A stretch of 64,000 bases of DNA from Arthrobacter caoxuetaonis (GCF_023921125.1 NZ_CP099466.1:1488001-1552000), one strand, 5' to 3'. Shown: positions 1-9,900, numbered from the stretch's first letter. Program-made: numbers and translations. Notes: generated by a model from the letters alone, not told the origin.

Positions 1-50
1 CTGTCCGCGGATACGTGGAAGGGCAGGCGCAGACCACCGAGGAGCCGTAG
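1..50 (+). CDS. murD: 3' end of upstream gene, probably murD (partial)
   Basis: An open frame runs in from the left edge and ends with TAG at 48-50, giving the C-terminal residues VRGYVEGQAQTTEEP. The next gene starts immediately after the stop with no gap, so the two are translated in tandem. In actinobacterial dcw clusters the gene before ftsW is murD (UDP-N-acetylmuramoylalanine--D-glutamate ligase). Only position supports the name; the visible residues carry no diagnostic motif. Confidence 0.5.
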   Translation, partial: VRGYVEGQAQTTEEP

Positions 51-1403
51 ATGGTGACCACGCCCACGGGCAAGGCGCGAAAGCCGGCAGCGCGGAAGCG
101 TCCGGCAGGAGCAGGCGCCCAGAGAACCCCGGCCAGGACACCTGGAGCGCGCACCGGGGGGCAGGCGGCACCGAACGCGGTGCCTGCGCGGCAGAAGCCA
201 GGGAAGTCCTCCCCGGGCGGCCTGAAGCTGCGGGAGCGCTGGGAAGCCTTCATGGTCCTGCTGGAGGGCAGCGGTTCCCAGGCGACCGGATCCAGCTACT
301 ACATGATCCTCGGTTCGACCCTGGGACTCACCGTCATTGGACTCATGATGGTCCTCTCCGCCTCTTCCGTCGAAGCCATAGCGAATGCGGCAGGGTCCGG
401 AGCGAACGTCGCAAACACCTTCGACCTGTTCGTCAAGCAGCTGGGCTTCGCAGCCCTCGGTGTCTTCGCCATGGTCCTGTTCTCAAAGTTCGGACCGCGT
501 TTTTACCGCGTCATGGCATGGCCGGCGCTCATCCTGGCAGTTTTCCTGCTGGTGCTGGTGCTGGTCATCGGCGAGGAAGTGAACGGCAACAAGAACTGGC
601 TGACGTTCGGTCCGGTGACCGGACAGCCCTCGGAAGCCGCCAAGCTGGCCATGGCCATGTGGCTGGCGATGGTTCTTGCCCGCAAGAAGGGCCTGATTGC
701 CAAGCCCATCCATGCGCTGGTCCCGGCAGTGCCCGGAGCCGGAATCCTGATCGGACTGGTCTTGCTGGGGCATGACCTCGGTACCGTGATCATCATGGGC
801 CTGATCATGCTGGCGGCCCTTTTCTTTGCGGGCGTCCGCCTGAAGATCCTGTTCCTGCTCGGAGCCGCCGCCGGCGTGCTGGCAGCCGTAATGTCCGCGT
901 TCAGCGGCAACCGCACCAGCCGCATCAGCGCCTGGCTGCAGCTGGACTGCTCCGGCGGGCTCTGCGACCAGGCCAACGCCGGAATGTATGCACTGGCTTC
1001 CGGCGGGTGGCTGGGGCTGGGGATCGGCCAGAGCCGGCAGAAATGGAACTGGATTCCCGAGGCGCACAACGACTTCATTTTCGCCATCATCGGCGAGGAG
1101 TTCGGGCTGCTCGGCACGCTGGTGGTGCTCGTTCTTTTCGGTATCCTTGCAGTGGCCACGGTGCGCGTCACCATGCGCCATACCCAGCCGTTCATCCGAA
1201 TAGTCTGCGGCTGCATCCTGGTGTGGATCATTGGCCAGGCTGCCGTAAACATCGCCATGGTCACCGGCCTGCTTCCGGTGATCGGTGTGCCGCTGCCCTT
1301 CATTTCCTACGGCGGATCCTCGCTGACGTTCACCCTGGCCGCCGTCGGCGTCCTCTTGTCCTTTGCCCGCACCATCCCTGAAAGGGAACCCGCAGCTACA
1401 TGA
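51..1403 (+). CDS. ftsW: FtsW, septal peptidoglycan glycosyltransferase (SEDS family)
   Basis: Integral membrane polymerase of the SEDS family that builds septal glycan strands from lipid II together with a class B penicillin-binding protein. The 450-aa product has a long cytoplasmic N-terminal tail of about 75 residues rich in Ala, Pro, Arg and Lys, followed by roughly ten hydrophobic helices. Family signatures are visible: [14 protein letters not shown] near residue 337 and [13 protein letters not shown] near 412-424. RodA is the close alternative, but the position between the probable murD and murG points to FtsW. The ATG follows the upstream stop directly, and the 3' end overlaps murG by four bases (ATGA), so expression is operonic. 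Confidence 0.95.
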   Translation: MVTTPTGKARKPAARKRPAGAGAQRTPARTPGARTGGQAAPNAVPARQKPGKSSPGGLKLRERWEAFMVLLEGSGSQATGSSYYMILGSTLGLTVIGLMMVLSASSVEAIANAAGSGANVANTFDLFVKQLGFAALGVFAMVLFSKFGPRFYRVMAWPALILAVFLLVLVLVIGEEVNGNKNWLTFGPVTGQPSEAAKLAMAMWLAMVLARKKGLIAKPIHALVPAVPGAGILIGLVLLGHDLGTVIIMGLIMLAALFFAGVRLKILFLLGAAAGVLAAVMSAFSGNRTSRISAWLQLDCSGGLCDQANAGMYALASGGWLGLGIGQSRQKWNWIPEAHNDFIFAIIGEEFGLLGTLVVLVLFGILAVATVRVTMRHTQPFIRIVCGCILVWIIGQAAVNIAMVTGLLPVIGVPLPFISYGGSSLTFTLAAVGVLLSFARTIPEREPAAT

Positions 1404-2509
1404 CGCAGTCCCCACTTTCCGCAGTCCTCGCCGGAGGCGGCACGGCCGGGCACATCAGCCCGCTGCTGGCGATCGCCGACGCCGTTCGACGCGAGCGTCC
1501 CGATGCCCGCATCAAAGTCGTGGGAACCTCCGCCGGCATGGAAACACGCCTGGTTCCGGCTGCCGGCTATGATCTCGCGGTGATCGACCGGGTACCCATG
1601 CCGCGCAGGCCCAGCGGTGACCTTGCGAGGCTTCCGGCACGGCTGGCACGCGCCGTACGGCAGGCGGGCGACATCCTGGACGAGGCGGGGGCCGACGTCG
1701 TTGTGGGCGTTGGCGGATACGTCTCCACGCCGGTGTACCTCGCCGCCCGGAAACGCAAGGTGCCGATCGTTGTGCATGAAGCGAACGCACGGCCCGGCCT
1801 GGCGAACCGTGTCGGCGCCCGGAATGCCGCAGTAGTGGGCGTTGCCTTCGAAGAGACCAAGCTCCCCGGAGCCCGCTGGGTCGGCATGCCGATGCGCCGG
1901 GAAATCTCCCAGCTGGACCGCGCGGCATCCCGGTCCTCCGCCCGTGCGGCCCTGGGCCTGGAACAGGACCTGCCAACCCTCGTCGTTACGGGAGGCTCTT
2001 CCGGTGCCGCCAGCATCAATGCCGCTGTGACAGCGGCGCTGCCCGTCCTCGCCGCTGCCGGTATCCAGACCCTGCACGTGACCGGCAGGGGCAAAGCCGC
2101 AGCAGACGCCGAAGGCAAGGCGCTGACCGCACCGCTCTACCGCCAGGTGGAGTACGTGGACGGGATGGAACAGGCGTATGCGGCGGCGGACCTGCTGCTG
2201 GCGCGTTCCGGTGCCGGGACGGTCAGCGAGATTGCGGCCGTGGGACTTCCCGCCGTGCTGGTGCCGCTGCCGCACGGCAACGGCGAACAGGCACTCAACG
2301 CTGCGGGCCTGGTCCAGGCCGGGGGAGCGCTGCTGGTGCGGGATTCCCTCTTCACCCCCGAATGGATTACCGAAAACGTTGTTCCGCTGCTGCAGGACGC
2401 CACAGCCCTGCAGCGGATGGCTGAGGCCTCGGCGGCCCGGGGAATCCGGGACGCAGACGCACAAATGGCAGCCATGATCCTTGAGGCAGCGGAACGGAAA
2501 GAAGCATGA
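1400..2509 (+). CDS. murG: MurG, UDP-GlcNAc transferase making lipid II
   Basis: Membrane-associated GT-B glycosyltransferase that adds GlcNAc to undecaprenyl-PP-MurNAc-pentapeptide (lipid I) to give lipid II, the substrate of FtsW. The 369-aa protein has the N-terminal glycine-rich motif GGGTAGH at residues 12-18, the acceptor-side HEANARPG motif, the TGGSSGA turn at the second Rossmann domain, and the donor-site region [15 protein letters not shown] followed by HGNGEQ. Length is normal for the family. It overlaps ftsW by four bases at its start and murC by four bases at its end (both ATGA), which fixes the start and indicates translational coupling. Confidence 0.97.
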   Translation: MTQSPLSAVLAGGGTAGHISPLLAIADAVRRERPDARIKVVGTSAGMETRLVPAAGYDLAVIDRVPMPRRPSGDLARLPARLARAVRQAGDILDEAGADVVVGVGGYVSTPVYLAARKRKVPIVVHEANARPGLANRVGARNAAVVGVAFEETKLPGARWVGMPMRREISQLDRAASRSSARAALGLEQDLPTLVVTGGSSGAASINAAVTAALPVLAAAGIQTLHVTGRGKAAADAEGKALTAPLYRQVEYVDGMEQAYAAADLLLARSGAGTVSEIAAVGLPAVLVPLPHGNGEQALNAAGLVQAGGALLVRDSLFTPEWITENVVPLLQDATALQRMAEASAARGIRDADAQMAAMILEAAERKEA

Positions 2510-3939
2510 GCACGGAACTCACGGCCCTTGGAAGGGTCCACTTCATTGGACTCGGCGGCGCCGGCATGTCGGCGGTTGCGCGGGTGATGATTGGACGGGG
2601 TGTCCGGGTCTCCGGCTCCGATGCCCGCGACTCCGCCGGGCTCCGCGCACTCGAAGCCCTGGGTGCCAGGGTCTCCGTGGGCCACGACGCCGCCAACGTG
2701 CAGGACGTGGACACGGTGGTCATCTCCACGGCGATCCGCCCCGACAACCCCGAACTCGCGGCCGCGGAATCCGCCGGCCTGAGGATCATCCACCGTTCCG
2801 TGGCCCTGGCCGCGGCGATGGGCGGGCAGGACCTCGTGGCGGTGGCGGGAACGCACGGCAAGACCACGACGACGGCGATGATTACCGTGGCCCTGCGCGA
2901 GGCGGGCCTGGATCCGTCCTTCGCGATCGGCGGGGACGTCGCTGCGCTGGGCGTCAACGCCGAGGCCGGCTCCGGGCGCGTCTTCGTTGCGGAGGCTGAC
3001 GAGTCGGACGGGTCCTTCCTGAACTACTCGCCGCGGATCAGTGTGGTGACCAACGTCGAAGCCGACCACCTGGACCACTACGGCACGGCCGAGGCTGTCT
3101 TTGCCAGCTTCGACAGCTTTGTGGACCTGCTCCCGGACGACGGGCTGCTGGTGGCCTGCGCCGACGACCAGGGCGCGAGGGACCTGCTGCAGCGCAGCTC
3201 ACCGGCGCGGGCACGCACCTACGGTTACGCAGCGGATGCCGATGTCCGAATTTCAGACACGCACGCGGACGGCCGGAGCACCACCAGCGTGCTGCATTTC
3301 CGCCATGACTACCACGACCAGGAACAGGTCCTCCGGCTGCAGGTGCCCGGACGGCACAACATTCTGAACGCCGCGGCGGCCTTCGCTGTTGCGGTGGAAC
3401 TGGGTGTCCCGCCGGAGAGTGCCGTGCAGGGCCTGGCAACGTTCTCCGGTGCTGCCCGCCGCTTTGAAGCCAAGGGTTCCGCGCGCGGCGTCCGGGTCTT
3501 TGACGATTACGCCCACCATCCGACCGAGGTGGCCGCCGCCCTGCAGGCAGCACGTGCCGTGGCAGGGGGCCATGCGGTCCACGTGCTCTTCCAGCCGCAT
3601 CTGTTCAGCCGCACCAGGAACTTCGCGGCCGAGTTTGCCTCCGCCCTGGACCAGGCGGATTCCGTCACCGTCCTGGACATCTATCCGGCACGGGAAGACC
3701 CCATTCCCGGTGTGACCAGCGAACTGATCACCGAGAGGCTCCGCGTTCCCGGAACGGCGGCCCCGGACGCCCTGGCCGCTGTCCGGAGCATCGCCGCCCG
3801 CGCCGCGGAAGGCGACATCATCCTCACCATTGGGGCCGGTGACGTCACCCAGTACGGTCCCGTCATCGTCGAGGCCCTGGCTTCGGCAGGATCGGGCGCT
3901 GCCGCCGGCGGCCCGGAGAGCGGTCCGGATGCCAGGTAG
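2506..3939 (+). CDS. murC: MurC, UDP-N-acetylmuramate--L-alanine ligase
   Basis: Cytoplasmic Mur ligase that adds the first L-alanine of the peptidoglycan stem peptide using ATP. The 477-aa sequence shows the three Mur domains: an N-terminal UDP-binding Rossmann fold ([10 protein letters not shown] at 13-22), a central ATPase domain with the P-loop GTHGKTTT at 115-122 followed by [10 protein letters not shown], and a C-terminal domain containing DDYAHHPTE. The start overlaps murG (ATGA). The last 20 or so residues are Gly/Ala/Pro-rich and run across the ftsQ start. Confidence 0.97.
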   Translation: MSTELTALGRVHFIGLGGAGMSAVARVMIGRGVRVSGSDARDSAGLRALEALGARVSVGHDAANVQDVDTVVISTAIRPDNPELAAAESAGLRIIHRSVALAAAMGGQDLVAVAGTHGKTTTTAMITVALREAGLDPSFAIGGDVAALGVNAEAGSGRVFVAEADESDGSFLNYSPRISVVTNVEADHLDHYGTAEAVFASFDSFVDLLPDDGLLVACADDQGARDLLQRSSPARARTYGYAADADVRISDTHADGRSTTSVLHFRHDYHDQEQVLRLQVPGRHNILNAAAAFAVAVELGVPPESAVQGLATFSGAARRFEAKGSARGVRVFDDYAHHPTEVAAALQAARAVAGGHAVHVLFQPHLFSRTRNFAAEFASALDQADSVTVLDIYPAREDPIPGVTSELITERLRVPGTAAPDALAAVRSIAARAAEGDIILTIGAGDVTQYGPVIVEALASAGSGAAAGGPESGPDAR

Positions 3940-5056
3940 GAAGCCGCGGCAACCGGCCCCCGCGGCCGGCCGGACACGCCGCTCCGTGGCCGGGTCAGCC
4001 GGCGGCGTCGGGGCTGCTGAGGCTTCTTCCGGGTCATCCGGTGCCGCGAATCCTGCAGCCGAAGACTCCTTCCCAACGAAGGCGGCCAAGCCGGCAGGGA
4101 CATCCGCGGCGAATTCCGCCAAGGTGCAGGTGCTTCCCGCCGAAGGGGCGCAGGTCCACGAACTGCGTCCGGAGACGTGGCCCGCCGGGGTCCGTACCGG
4201 CGATCCCGTGATCACCGCGACCCGGGAGGCCCCTGGAACGCCGGACAGAACGCAGGACCGCGCGGCGGGCAGCGCGACCCCTGCCGGTTCTTCTGCCGCC
4301 GGCAGCATCTCCGCCGAAAAGACCCCGGACTCGGATGCAAGCATTCTCGCGTTTCCTGAGCCCCCTGCCCGGCGCAGGCGGCGCTATGTGCTCGCTGGAG
4401 CCGGAACCGCCGTCGTCCTGCTGGCAGCACTGTTTGCCGTGCTGTTCTTCTCACCGGCCCTGGCGCTGAAGAACCTCCAGGTGCAGGGAAACTCGCTGCT
4501 CAGTTCCGAAGAAGCCCAAAGTGCGCTTTCACCCCTCATGGGCCAGCCGCTGACCCTGATTTCCGACGCCGATGCGGCAGAGCTCCTTGCAGACCGTCCC
4601 GAGGTGGAAAGCGTGGAGGTCGCGGCGGTGCCGCCGTCGGACCTGGTGGTGACCATCAGGGAGCGGACACCTGTTGCCGTCCTGCAGAATGGGCGCGAGT
4701 TCCTGCTCATTGACGAATCCGGCCGGCAGCTGGCTGCCGTAGGGGAGCGCGGAGCCGTGGCCCTGCCCCTGATCGACGGCGGCACCGAGGCCGTGAACAG
4801 CGAAGTCTTTCCCACTGTGGCCGCAGTGCTTGCGGCCCTTCCCGCCAACGTACTGGCACTGCTTGACCACGCGTCGGCGGAAACCGTGGATTCGGTTGAG
4901 CTGAAGCTGGCCAACGGCCAGACCGTGTTCTGGGGGAGCGCCGAGGCCAGTGTGGCCAAGGCCAGGGCGCTGGAAGCCCTGCTGCTGATGCCTCCCGCGG
5001 ATCCGCCGGTAACGGTGTTCGACGTCAGTACGCCCAACCGTCCGGTCACACGATGA
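3929..5056 (+). CDS. ftsQ: FtsQ/DivIB cell division protein
   Basis: Bitopic divisome protein that links early and late division factors. The frame is open further upstream, but the ATG at 3929 is chosen because it overlaps the murC stop (3937-3939), has GGAG upstream at about 3915, and avoids a long overlap. The 375-aa product has a long Ala/Pro-rich cytoplasmic region (1-145), an Arg-rich stop (RRRRRY), one membrane helix at about 152-173, then a POTRA-type domain (KNLQVQGNSLLSSEEA onward) and the beta domain containing IRERTPVAVLQNG. The low-complexity N-terminus is long, as in other actinobacteria. ftsA is absent, as is normal for this phylum. Confidence 0.9.
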   Translation: MPGRKPRQPAPAAGRTRRSVAGSAGGVGAAEASSGSSGAANPAAEDSFPTKAAKPAGTSAANSAKVQVLPAEGAQVHELRPETWPAGVRTGDPVITATREAPGTPDRTQDRAAGSATPAGSSAAGSISAEKTPDSDASILAFPEPPARRRRRYVLAGAGTAVVLLAALFAVLFFSPALALKNLQVQGNSLLSSEEAQSALSPLMGQPLTLISDADAAELLADRPEVESVEVAAVPPSDLVVTIRERTPVAVLQNGREFLLIDESGRQLAAVGERGAVALPLIDGGTEAVNSEVFPTVAAVLAALPANVLALLDHASAETVDSVELKLANGQTVFWGSAEASVAKARALEALLLMPPADPPVTVFDVSTPNRPVTR

Positions 5057-5166
5057 AGCTCACGGACAATTCACAGCAAGATTCTCACCGACACGCGCGG
5101 GGCGGTAATTGCGGAAGCTACCGCCGCCCCATAGCGTCGGGAGTAGAGCATTACTTGACATAACTA

Positions 5167-5187
5167 TAACCCTCAACTCGAGGGTTA
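5167..5187. promoter_or_regulatory. Inverted repeat in the ftsZ promoter region
   Basis: Perfect 8-bp arms TAACCCTC and GAGGGTTA are separated by AACTC. A TATAAC hexamer (5165-5170) overlaps the left arm, and a TTGACA stands at 5155-5160, although these two are not at -35/-10 spacing. The element lies 84 bp before the ftsZ start in the only sizeable gap of the division cluster. It could be an operator for ftsZ or a structured leader. No regulator can be named from the sequence. Confidence 0.5.
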
Positions 5188-5270
5188 AGGTTGTTCGGTT
5201 GAAGGTTTGGCCGGGGGAAGTCCCGGCCGCATAAATCAGTTGCACAGATTTCGAACAAGGGACACAGGAC

Positions 5271-6437
5271 GTGGCAGCACCGCAGAATTACTTGGCCGTC
5301 ATCAAGGTCGTCGGCATCGGCGGCGGCGGCGTGAATGCCGTCAACCGAATGATCGACGTTGGACTCCGCGGAGTCGAGTTCATCGCCATCAATACGGACG
5401 CCCAGGCGCTCCTGATGAGCGACGCCGACGTGAAGCTTGACGTCGGACGGGAACTGACCCGCGGCCTCGGTGCCGGTGCTGATCCCGAGGTTGGCCGCAA
5501 GGCTGCAGAGGACCACGCCGAGGAAATCGAAGAGGTGCTCCGCGGGGCGGACATGGTCTTCGTAACCGCAGGCGAGGGCGGCGGTACAGGCACCGGCGGC
5601 GCGCCCGTGGTAGCCCGCATTGCACGCTCCCTCGGCGCCTTGACCATCGGCGTCGTCACCCGTCCGTTCACCTTCGAAGGCCGCCGGCGGTCGAACCAGG
5701 CCGAATCGGGCATCGACACCCTCCGGGACGAAGTCGACACCCTGATCGTCATCCCGAACGACCGGCTGCTCTCCATCAGCGACCGCAACGTCTCCATGCT
5801 GGACGCCTTCCGTTCCGCTGACCAGGTGCTGCTCTCAGGCGTACAGGGCATCACCGACCTGATCACCACCCCGGGCCTGATCAACCTCGACTTCGCTGAC
5901 GTGAAGTCCGTCATGCAGGGTGCCGGCTCGGCCCTCATGGGCATCGGCTCCGCCCGCGGCGAGGACCGTGCCGTCAAGGCAGCGGAACTGGCTATCGCCT
6001 CTCCGCTGCTTGAGGCCTCGATCGACGGCGCCCACGGCGTCCTGCTGTCCATTCAGGGCGGTTCGGACCTGGGACTGTTCGAGATCAACGAGGCTGCCCG
6101 CCTTGTACAGGAAGTGGCACACCCCGAAGCCAACATCATCTTCGGTGCCGTCATTGATGACGCCCTGGGTGACGAGGCACGCGTCACGGTGATTGCAGCA
6201 GGGTTCGACCAGGTGGACGTCACGTCACAGCCGGTCTCGGCAAAGCCGGCCGAACAGCCTTCCGCCCCCGCCGCTGCAGTTGCTGCCGGTGTCGGAAACT
6301 CGGCCTGGGCCCAGCGCCCGCAGGCCTCCGACGTTCCTGCGGACGCAGGGTTCGACATCGACCTTCCTGCCGTCGTGGAGCCCGACCTCAGTGCCGGACG
6401 CCAGGATGACCTGGATGTTCCGGATTTCCTGAAGTAA
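5271..6437 (+). CDS. ftsZ: FtsZ, tubulin-like division GTPase
   Basis: GTPase that polymerises into the Z-ring and organises septum synthesis. The 388-aa sequence carries the nucleotide-binding [11 protein letters not shown] at 17-27, the tubulin signature GGGTGTG at 103-109, and the T7 synergy loop [11 protein letters not shown] near 205. It ends with a disordered linker and the conserved tail [10 protein letters not shown], which binds partners such as SepF and FtsW. Start is GTG with AAGGGA about 10 nt upstream. The 214-bp gap before it holds its own regulatory region, so ftsZ is probably transcribed both with ftsQ and alone. Confidence 0.98.
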   Translation: MAAPQNYLAVIKVVGIGGGGVNAVNRMIDVGLRGVEFIAINTDAQALLMSDADVKLDVGRELTRGLGAGADPEVGRKAAEDHAEEIEEVLRGADMVFVTAGEGGGTGTGGAPVVARIARSLGALTIGVVTRPFTFEGRRRSNQAESGIDTLRDEVDTLIVIPNDRLLSISDRNVSMLDAFRSADQVLLSGVQGITDLITTPGLINLDFADVKSVMQGAGSALMGIGSARGEDRAVKAAELAIASPLLEASIDGAHGVLLSIQGGSDLGLFEINEAARLVQEVAHPEANIIFGAVIDDALGDEARVTVIAAGFDQVDVTSQPVSAKPAEQPSAPAAAVAAGVGNSAWAQRPQASDVPADAGFDIDLPAVVEPDLSAGRQDDLDVPDFLK

Positions 6438-6472
6438 GACCCAAGCAGTACCGGCGCGGGGTTGGCTGAACG

Positions 6473-7168
6473 GTGTTTTGGTGGGAAGGGCGCGGCCCAG
6501 GCGGGCTGCGGGTAGCTTTCACTGACACAGCGGCAGGCAACCTCGCGCTTCACGTTGGCGACGATCCGGGGGTGGTCCTGGGCCGGCGGCGGGCCCTGGA
6601 GGAACACATGGGTGTCCGGCCGGGCGGGCTGCGGTTCATGGAGCAGGTGCATTCCGCGATCGTGGCCAGCGTTCCGGATCCTGCGGCGCCGGCTGGCGTC
6701 CCCACCGCCGATGCGCTGCTGAGCACGGACGGGTCCACGCCCCTGGCCGTAATGGTTGCCGACTGCCTGCCCGTGCTTTTTGCCGGCACTGCCCCCGGCG
6801 GGAAGCTGGTCACGGCCGCTGCACACGCAGGGCGCCGCGGCCTGCTGGACGGGATCCTCCTCAACACGGTCCACGCCCTGCGGGATGCCGGAGCTGCTGA
6901 TATCTCGGCCTGGATTGGCCCCGGCGTGTGCGGCAGGTGCTACGAAGTTCCCGCCTCCATGCTGGACGAGGCAGTCCACCTCCCCGGCGCGATCTCCCGT
7001 ACCAGCTGGGGAACCCCGGCCCTGGACCTTCCGGCGGCCGCCGCAGCGCAGCTGGCAACCCTGTCGGTGGACACCGAACGGGTGCCCGGATGCACCATGG
7101 AGGAGAAGGATCTCTTCTCCCACCGCAGGGATGCTCCCACCGGCCGCTTTGCCGGCGTCATCTGGTAA
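6473..7168 (+). CDS. pgeF: PgeF/YfiH-type multicopper polyphenol oxidase-fold purine nucleoside phosphorylase
   Basis: Member of the YfiH (DUF152) family, whose characterised members act on purine nucleosides or on misincorporated cell-wall precursors. The 231-aa protein has the family metal-site residues: His60 in MEQVH, Cys98 in ADCLPV and His118 in AAHAGRRG, plus WIGPGVCGRCYEV. The GTG start at 6473 lies 35 nt after ftsZ and has only a weak ribosome site, so coupling to ftsZ is likely. The position between ftsZ and yggS is conserved in many actinobacteria. Confidence 0.88.
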   Translation: MFWWEGRGPGGLRVAFTDTAAGNLALHVGDDPGVVLGRRRALEEHMGVRPGGLRFMEQVHSAIVASVPDPAAPAGVPTADALLSTDGSTPLAVMVADCLPVLFAGTAPGGKLVTAAAHAGRRGLLDGILLNTVHALRDAGAADISAWIGPGVCGRCYEVPASMLDEAVHLPGAISRTSWGTPALDLPAAAAAQLATLSVDTERVPGCTMEEKDLFSHRRDAPTGRFAGVIW

Positions 7169-7195
7169 ATCCCTTTTACGCAACACAAGGAAGTC

Positions 7196-7942
7196 ATGAG
7201 CAGTACATCTCCCGACCGGGCGCTCGAGCTGGCGCAGCGGCTCGCCGCCGTGAAAACCCGGATTTCCGACGCCGCCGCATCGGCCGGCCGGCCGGCTCCG
7301 CAGTTGATTGTGGTCACCAAGTACTTCCCCGCCTCTGACGTTGAGGCCCTCTGGAACCTTGGGGTCCGGGACGTCGGGGAGAACAAGGCGCAGGAAGCGG
7401 AGGCCAAGGCAGCCGATTGTGCGTGTGCCGGGCTGAACTGGCATTTCATCGGGCAGCTGCAGACAAACAAGGCCAAGTCCGTGGCCAAGTATGCCCACGC
7501 GGTGCATTCCGTGGACCGTCCCGGACTTGTTTCGGCGCTGGCCAAGGCAATGGCCGGGGAAAACCTGCGCCGGGCGGAAGCCGGGGTGCCGGGGCGCGGC
7601 CCGCTGGAGTGTTTCGTGCAGCTCGATCTCCGCCCTGCAGCAGACGCGGCACCGGGCAGGGGAGGGGCAAAGCCGGCGGACCTGACTGCCCTGGCAGATG
7701 CAGTCTCGCAGCACCCTGAACTGCGCCTGGCCGGGGTCATGGCAGTCGCACCGCTGGGAGAAGACCCCGGGGCTGCCTTTGGCCGCCTGCAGGAGCTGTC
7801 CCGTGTGCTGGTCTCACGCTATCCCGGCGCCAACGCAATCTCTGCGGGCATGAGCCAGGACCTTGAAGCCGCTGTGCAGCACGGCGCGACACACCTGCGG
7901 ATTGGTTCAGATGTTCTCGGTCCCCGCCCCGCCGTGGGGTAG
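7196..7942 (+). CDS. YggS/PLPBP pyridoxal-phosphate homeostasis protein
   Basis: Single-domain alanine-racemase-like barrel protein that binds PLP and keeps B6 and amino-acid pools in balance; it has no known catalytic activity. The 248-aa sequence has the PLP-lysine motif VVTKYFP (Lys42), the DVGENKAQE motif, WHFIGQLQTNK, and the phosphate-binding end MSQDLEAAVQHGATHLRIG. ATG follows AAGGAAG. It sits in the usual division-cluster slot between pgeF and sepF. Confidence 0.93.
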   Translation: MSSTSPDRALELAQRLAAVKTRISDAAASAGRPAPQLIVVTKYFPASDVEALWNLGVRDVGENKAQEAEAKAADCACAGLNWHFIGQLQTNKAKSVAKYAHAVHSVDRPGLVSALAKAMAGENLRRAEAGVPGRGPLECFVQLDLRPAADAAPGRGGAKPADLTALADAVSQHPELRLAGVMAVAPLGEDPGAAFGRLQELSRVLVSRYPGANAISAGMSQDLEAAVQHGATHLRIGSDVLGPRPAVG

Positions 7943-8047
7943 CGTCAAACATGGCAGGTTCCAGCATGCGGAACCGGCGACACTGGCAGGGGCAACTCAA
8001 TGCCAACACTGGATAACGCGGGACGCTGAAGGACTGAAGGAGCAACC

Positions 8048-8581
8048 ATGGCTGGCGCAATGCGCAGGACGATGATCTACCTTGGGCTCGCCGATGGCGA
8101 TGAGCTGTACGAGGACGAGCAGAAGCCCGTGCGCGAGAGCTCTGCCAGGGACGAAGAGTACGCGCCGGAGAACGATCGGAGCGACCGTGAGCCGGCCGCC
8201 CAGTCGCAGCCGGCCCGTTCCACCGCGGTAGAGGAATACCGCGCTCCGGTAACACCCATCAAGCGCGCCCCCTCATCGGCAAAGGAAGACGTGGCAGGCT
8301 TGCGGCAGATCACTACCGTCCATCCCCGTTCCTACAATGACGCCAAGATCATCGGCGAGAGCTTCCGTGATGGAATCCCGGTGATCATGAACGTCACTGA
8401 CATGGGAGAGTCCGATGCGAAGCGCCTCGTGGACTTCTCGGCGGGACTCGTCTTCGGTTTGCGCGGTACGATCGAAAGGGTGACCAACAAGGTCTTCCTG
8501 CTCTCGCCGTCCTACGTCGAGGTGCTGGGAGACGACAAGAAGGCCAGCGAGTCCCAGTCCACCTTCTTCAACCAGAGCTAA
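8048..8581 (+). CDS. sepF: SepF, FtsZ membrane anchor
   Basis: Cytoplasmic division protein that tethers FtsZ filaments to the membrane, taking over the job of the missing FtsA. The 177-aa protein has an N-terminal amphipathic stretch ([16 protein letters not shown]), an acidic linker, and the C-terminal SepF fold from about residue 80 with [15 protein letters not shown] and [18 protein letters not shown] at 8048 has GAAGGAG at 8037-8043. A 105-bp gap separates it from yggS. Confidence 0.95.
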   Translation: MAGAMRRTMIYLGLADGDELYEDEQKPVRESSARDEEYAPENDRSDREPAAQSQPARSTAVEEYRAPVTPIKRAPSSAKEDVAGLRQITTVHPRSYNDAKIIGESFRDGIPVIMNVTDMGESDAKRLVDFSAGLVFGLRGTIERVTNKVFLLSPSYVEVLGDDKKASESQSTFFNQS

Positions 8582-8645
8582 CCGCCGTCCCTGTCCCGGG
8601 GACCGTGCGGGCAGTCCTGAACCTACGGCGGAAACGAAAACACGC

Positions 8646-8936
8646 GTGAGTATTATTTTTGCCCTGTTGTATCTGGTGCTGATGCTTTTCCAGCTGGCAC
8701 TGATACTGCGCATCGTGTACGACGCGGTCCAGATGTTCGCCCGTCAGTGGCGTCCCAAGGGGCCTGCCCTTGTTCTGGCCACGGCCGTCTACGGTGCCAC
8801 TGACCCACCCGTTCGGGCCCTGCGGCGGATTATCCCTCCGCTGCGTCTGGGCGGGGTTTCCCTGGACCTTGCGTTCCTGGTGCTTTTCATCGTCGTAGGC
8901 ATTGCCATGCAGATCGTGGCTGCCGCCGGCACGTAG
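8646..8936 (+). CDS. YggT family membrane protein
   Basis: Small 96-aa membrane protein of the YggT family with two hydrophobic segments (about 4-26 and 70-93) flanking a short loop containing TDPPVRALRRIIPPLRLGG, the conserved core of the family. Its exact role is not established; in Gram-positive bacteria the gene is consistently found between sepF and divIVA, suggesting a link to septal or polar growth. GTG start. Confidence 0.88.
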   Translation: MSIIFALLYLVLMLFQLALILRIVYDAVQMFARQWRPKGPALVLATAVYGATDPPVRALRRIIPPLRLGGVSLDLAFLVLFIVVGIAMQIVAAAGT

Positions 8937-8979
8937 TACCTGCGGCCCGGAGTTCCGGTTCGTAACGGGAACGCAAAAG

Positions 8980-8999
8980 ATATAATGTGAAAATTATAT
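8980..8999. promoter_or_regulatory. AT-rich inverted repeat with TATAAT upstream of divIVA
   Basis: ATATAAT and ATTATAT form a 7-bp inverted repeat around GTGAAA in an otherwise GC-rich chromosome. The left arm contains a consensus -10 hexamer TATAAT (8981-8986). No good -35 element is seen at 16-18 bp. This is a plausible divIVA promoter or operator, about 100 nt ahead of the start codon. Confidence 0.5.
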
Positions 9000-9042
9000 T
9001 GATTTGATCCCTGATTTTATGTTCGAGTTCTGTAACTAGGCT

Positions 9043-9062
9043 CACCTGCCAGACAGCAGGTG
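9043..9062 (+). other. Hairpin in the divIVA leader
   Basis: CACCTGC and GCAGGTG pair around the six-base loop CAGACA, 29 nt before the divIVA ATG and just upstream of its GAGGTG ribosome site. It is too short and lacks a T-run for a terminator; it may affect translation or mRNA stability. Confidence 0.4.
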
Positions 9063-9091
9063 GAGTCTGATAACCAGTATGAGGTGACCAG

Positions 9092-9754
9092 ATGGCTCTG
9101 ACGCCAGAAGATGTTGTCAACAAGCGGTTCCAGCCGACTAAGTTCCGTGAAGGCTACGACCAGGATGAGGTGGATGACTTCCTCGACGAAATCGTCGTGG
9201 AACTCCGCCGCCTGAATGCCGAGAACGAAGACCTGCGCCGGCAGCTCGCCGAAGCAGTGGCAGGTGCCCCCGCAGGCAACCAGGTCCCTGCACCGGTGTC
9301 CGCAGCTTCGAAGACCGAACAGGTTTCCCAGCCGGTCAAGGAAGAGAAGAAGCCCGAGCCCAAGCCGGAGCCGAAGGTCGAGGCCCCGAAGGTTGAGGCT
9401 CCGCGTGCCCAGGAGGCACCCTCTTCCGCAGCCAATCCGGCTGAGTCCGCCGCAGGCATTCTGGCAATGGCCCAGAAGATGCACGACGACTATGTCAGCG
9501 CAGGCGTTGAGCAGCGCGACAAGATCATCGCCGAGGCTCAGATCGAAGCCAGCGGACTCGTCACTGAGGCACAGGAGAAGAGCCGCAAGATCCTCAGCTC
9601 CCTGGAACAGCAGAAGGCACTCCTGGAGCGCAAGGTGGAGCAGCTGCGCGGCTTCGAGCGTGACTACCGCACCCGTCTGAAGGCCTACATCGAAGGCCAG
9701 CTGCGCGACCTCGATTCCCGCGGTTCCGTAGCTTCGGAGACGGCTGACGCGTAA
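9092..9754 (+). CDS. divIVA: DivIVA/Wag31 polar growth protein
   Basis: Coiled-coil protein that marks curved membrane at poles and septa and directs wall growth in actinobacteria. The 220-aa product begins with the classic DivIVA membrane-binding domain (MALTPEDVVNKRFQPTKFRE, then DQDEVDDFLDEIV) to about residue 70, has a Pro/Glu/Lys/Ala-rich linker (about 75-125), and ends in a long coiled coil (about 130-210). ATG has GAGGTG upstream. The 155-bp upstream gap contains an AT-rich inverted repeat and a leader hairpin, suggesting its own promoter. Confidence 0.96.
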   Translation: MALTPEDVVNKRFQPTKFREGYDQDEVDDFLDEIVVELRRLNAENEDLRRQLAEAVAGAPAGNQVPAPVSAASKTEQVSQPVKEEKKPEPKPEPKVEAPKVEAPRAQEAPSSAANPAESAAGILAMAQKMHDDYVSAGVEQRDKIIAEAQIEASGLVTEAQEKSRKILSSLEQQKALLERKVEQLRGFERDYRTRLKAYIEGQLRDLDSRGSVASETADA

Positions 9755-9810
9755 GCGAACGCCCCTGTCCGTCTGGACGGATATAAATCAGGATTAGACT
9801 GGTTACAGAA

Positions 9811-9852
9811 CCACGGGCCGGTGGCCGGGACCTCCCGGCCGCCGGCCCGTGG
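9811..9852 (+). terminator. Terminator-like hairpin after divIVA
   Basis: CCACGGGCCGG (9811-9821) pairs with CCGGCCCGTGG (9842-9852); an inner GGCCGGGA/TCCCGGCC stem extends it. CGTTTT follows. It ends the division cluster and lies 48 bp before lspA. A -10-like TAGACT at 9795-9800 precedes it closely, so a very short terminated transcript is also conceivable. Confidence 0.7.
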
Positions 9853-9900
9853 CGTTTTGGCCCTGTACCGGGCCGCCCAGGTCCCGAAAACGAAAGCATC

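Noticed and set aside
3830..3928. Upstream start for ftsQ within murC
   Set aside because: It would add 33 non-homologous residues and a long overlap; ATG 3929 has a ribosome site and overlaps only the murC stop.
6053..7714. 553-aa minus-strand frame over ftsZ, pgeF and yggS
   Set aside because: It covers three genes with clear family motifs and has no domain sense of its own.
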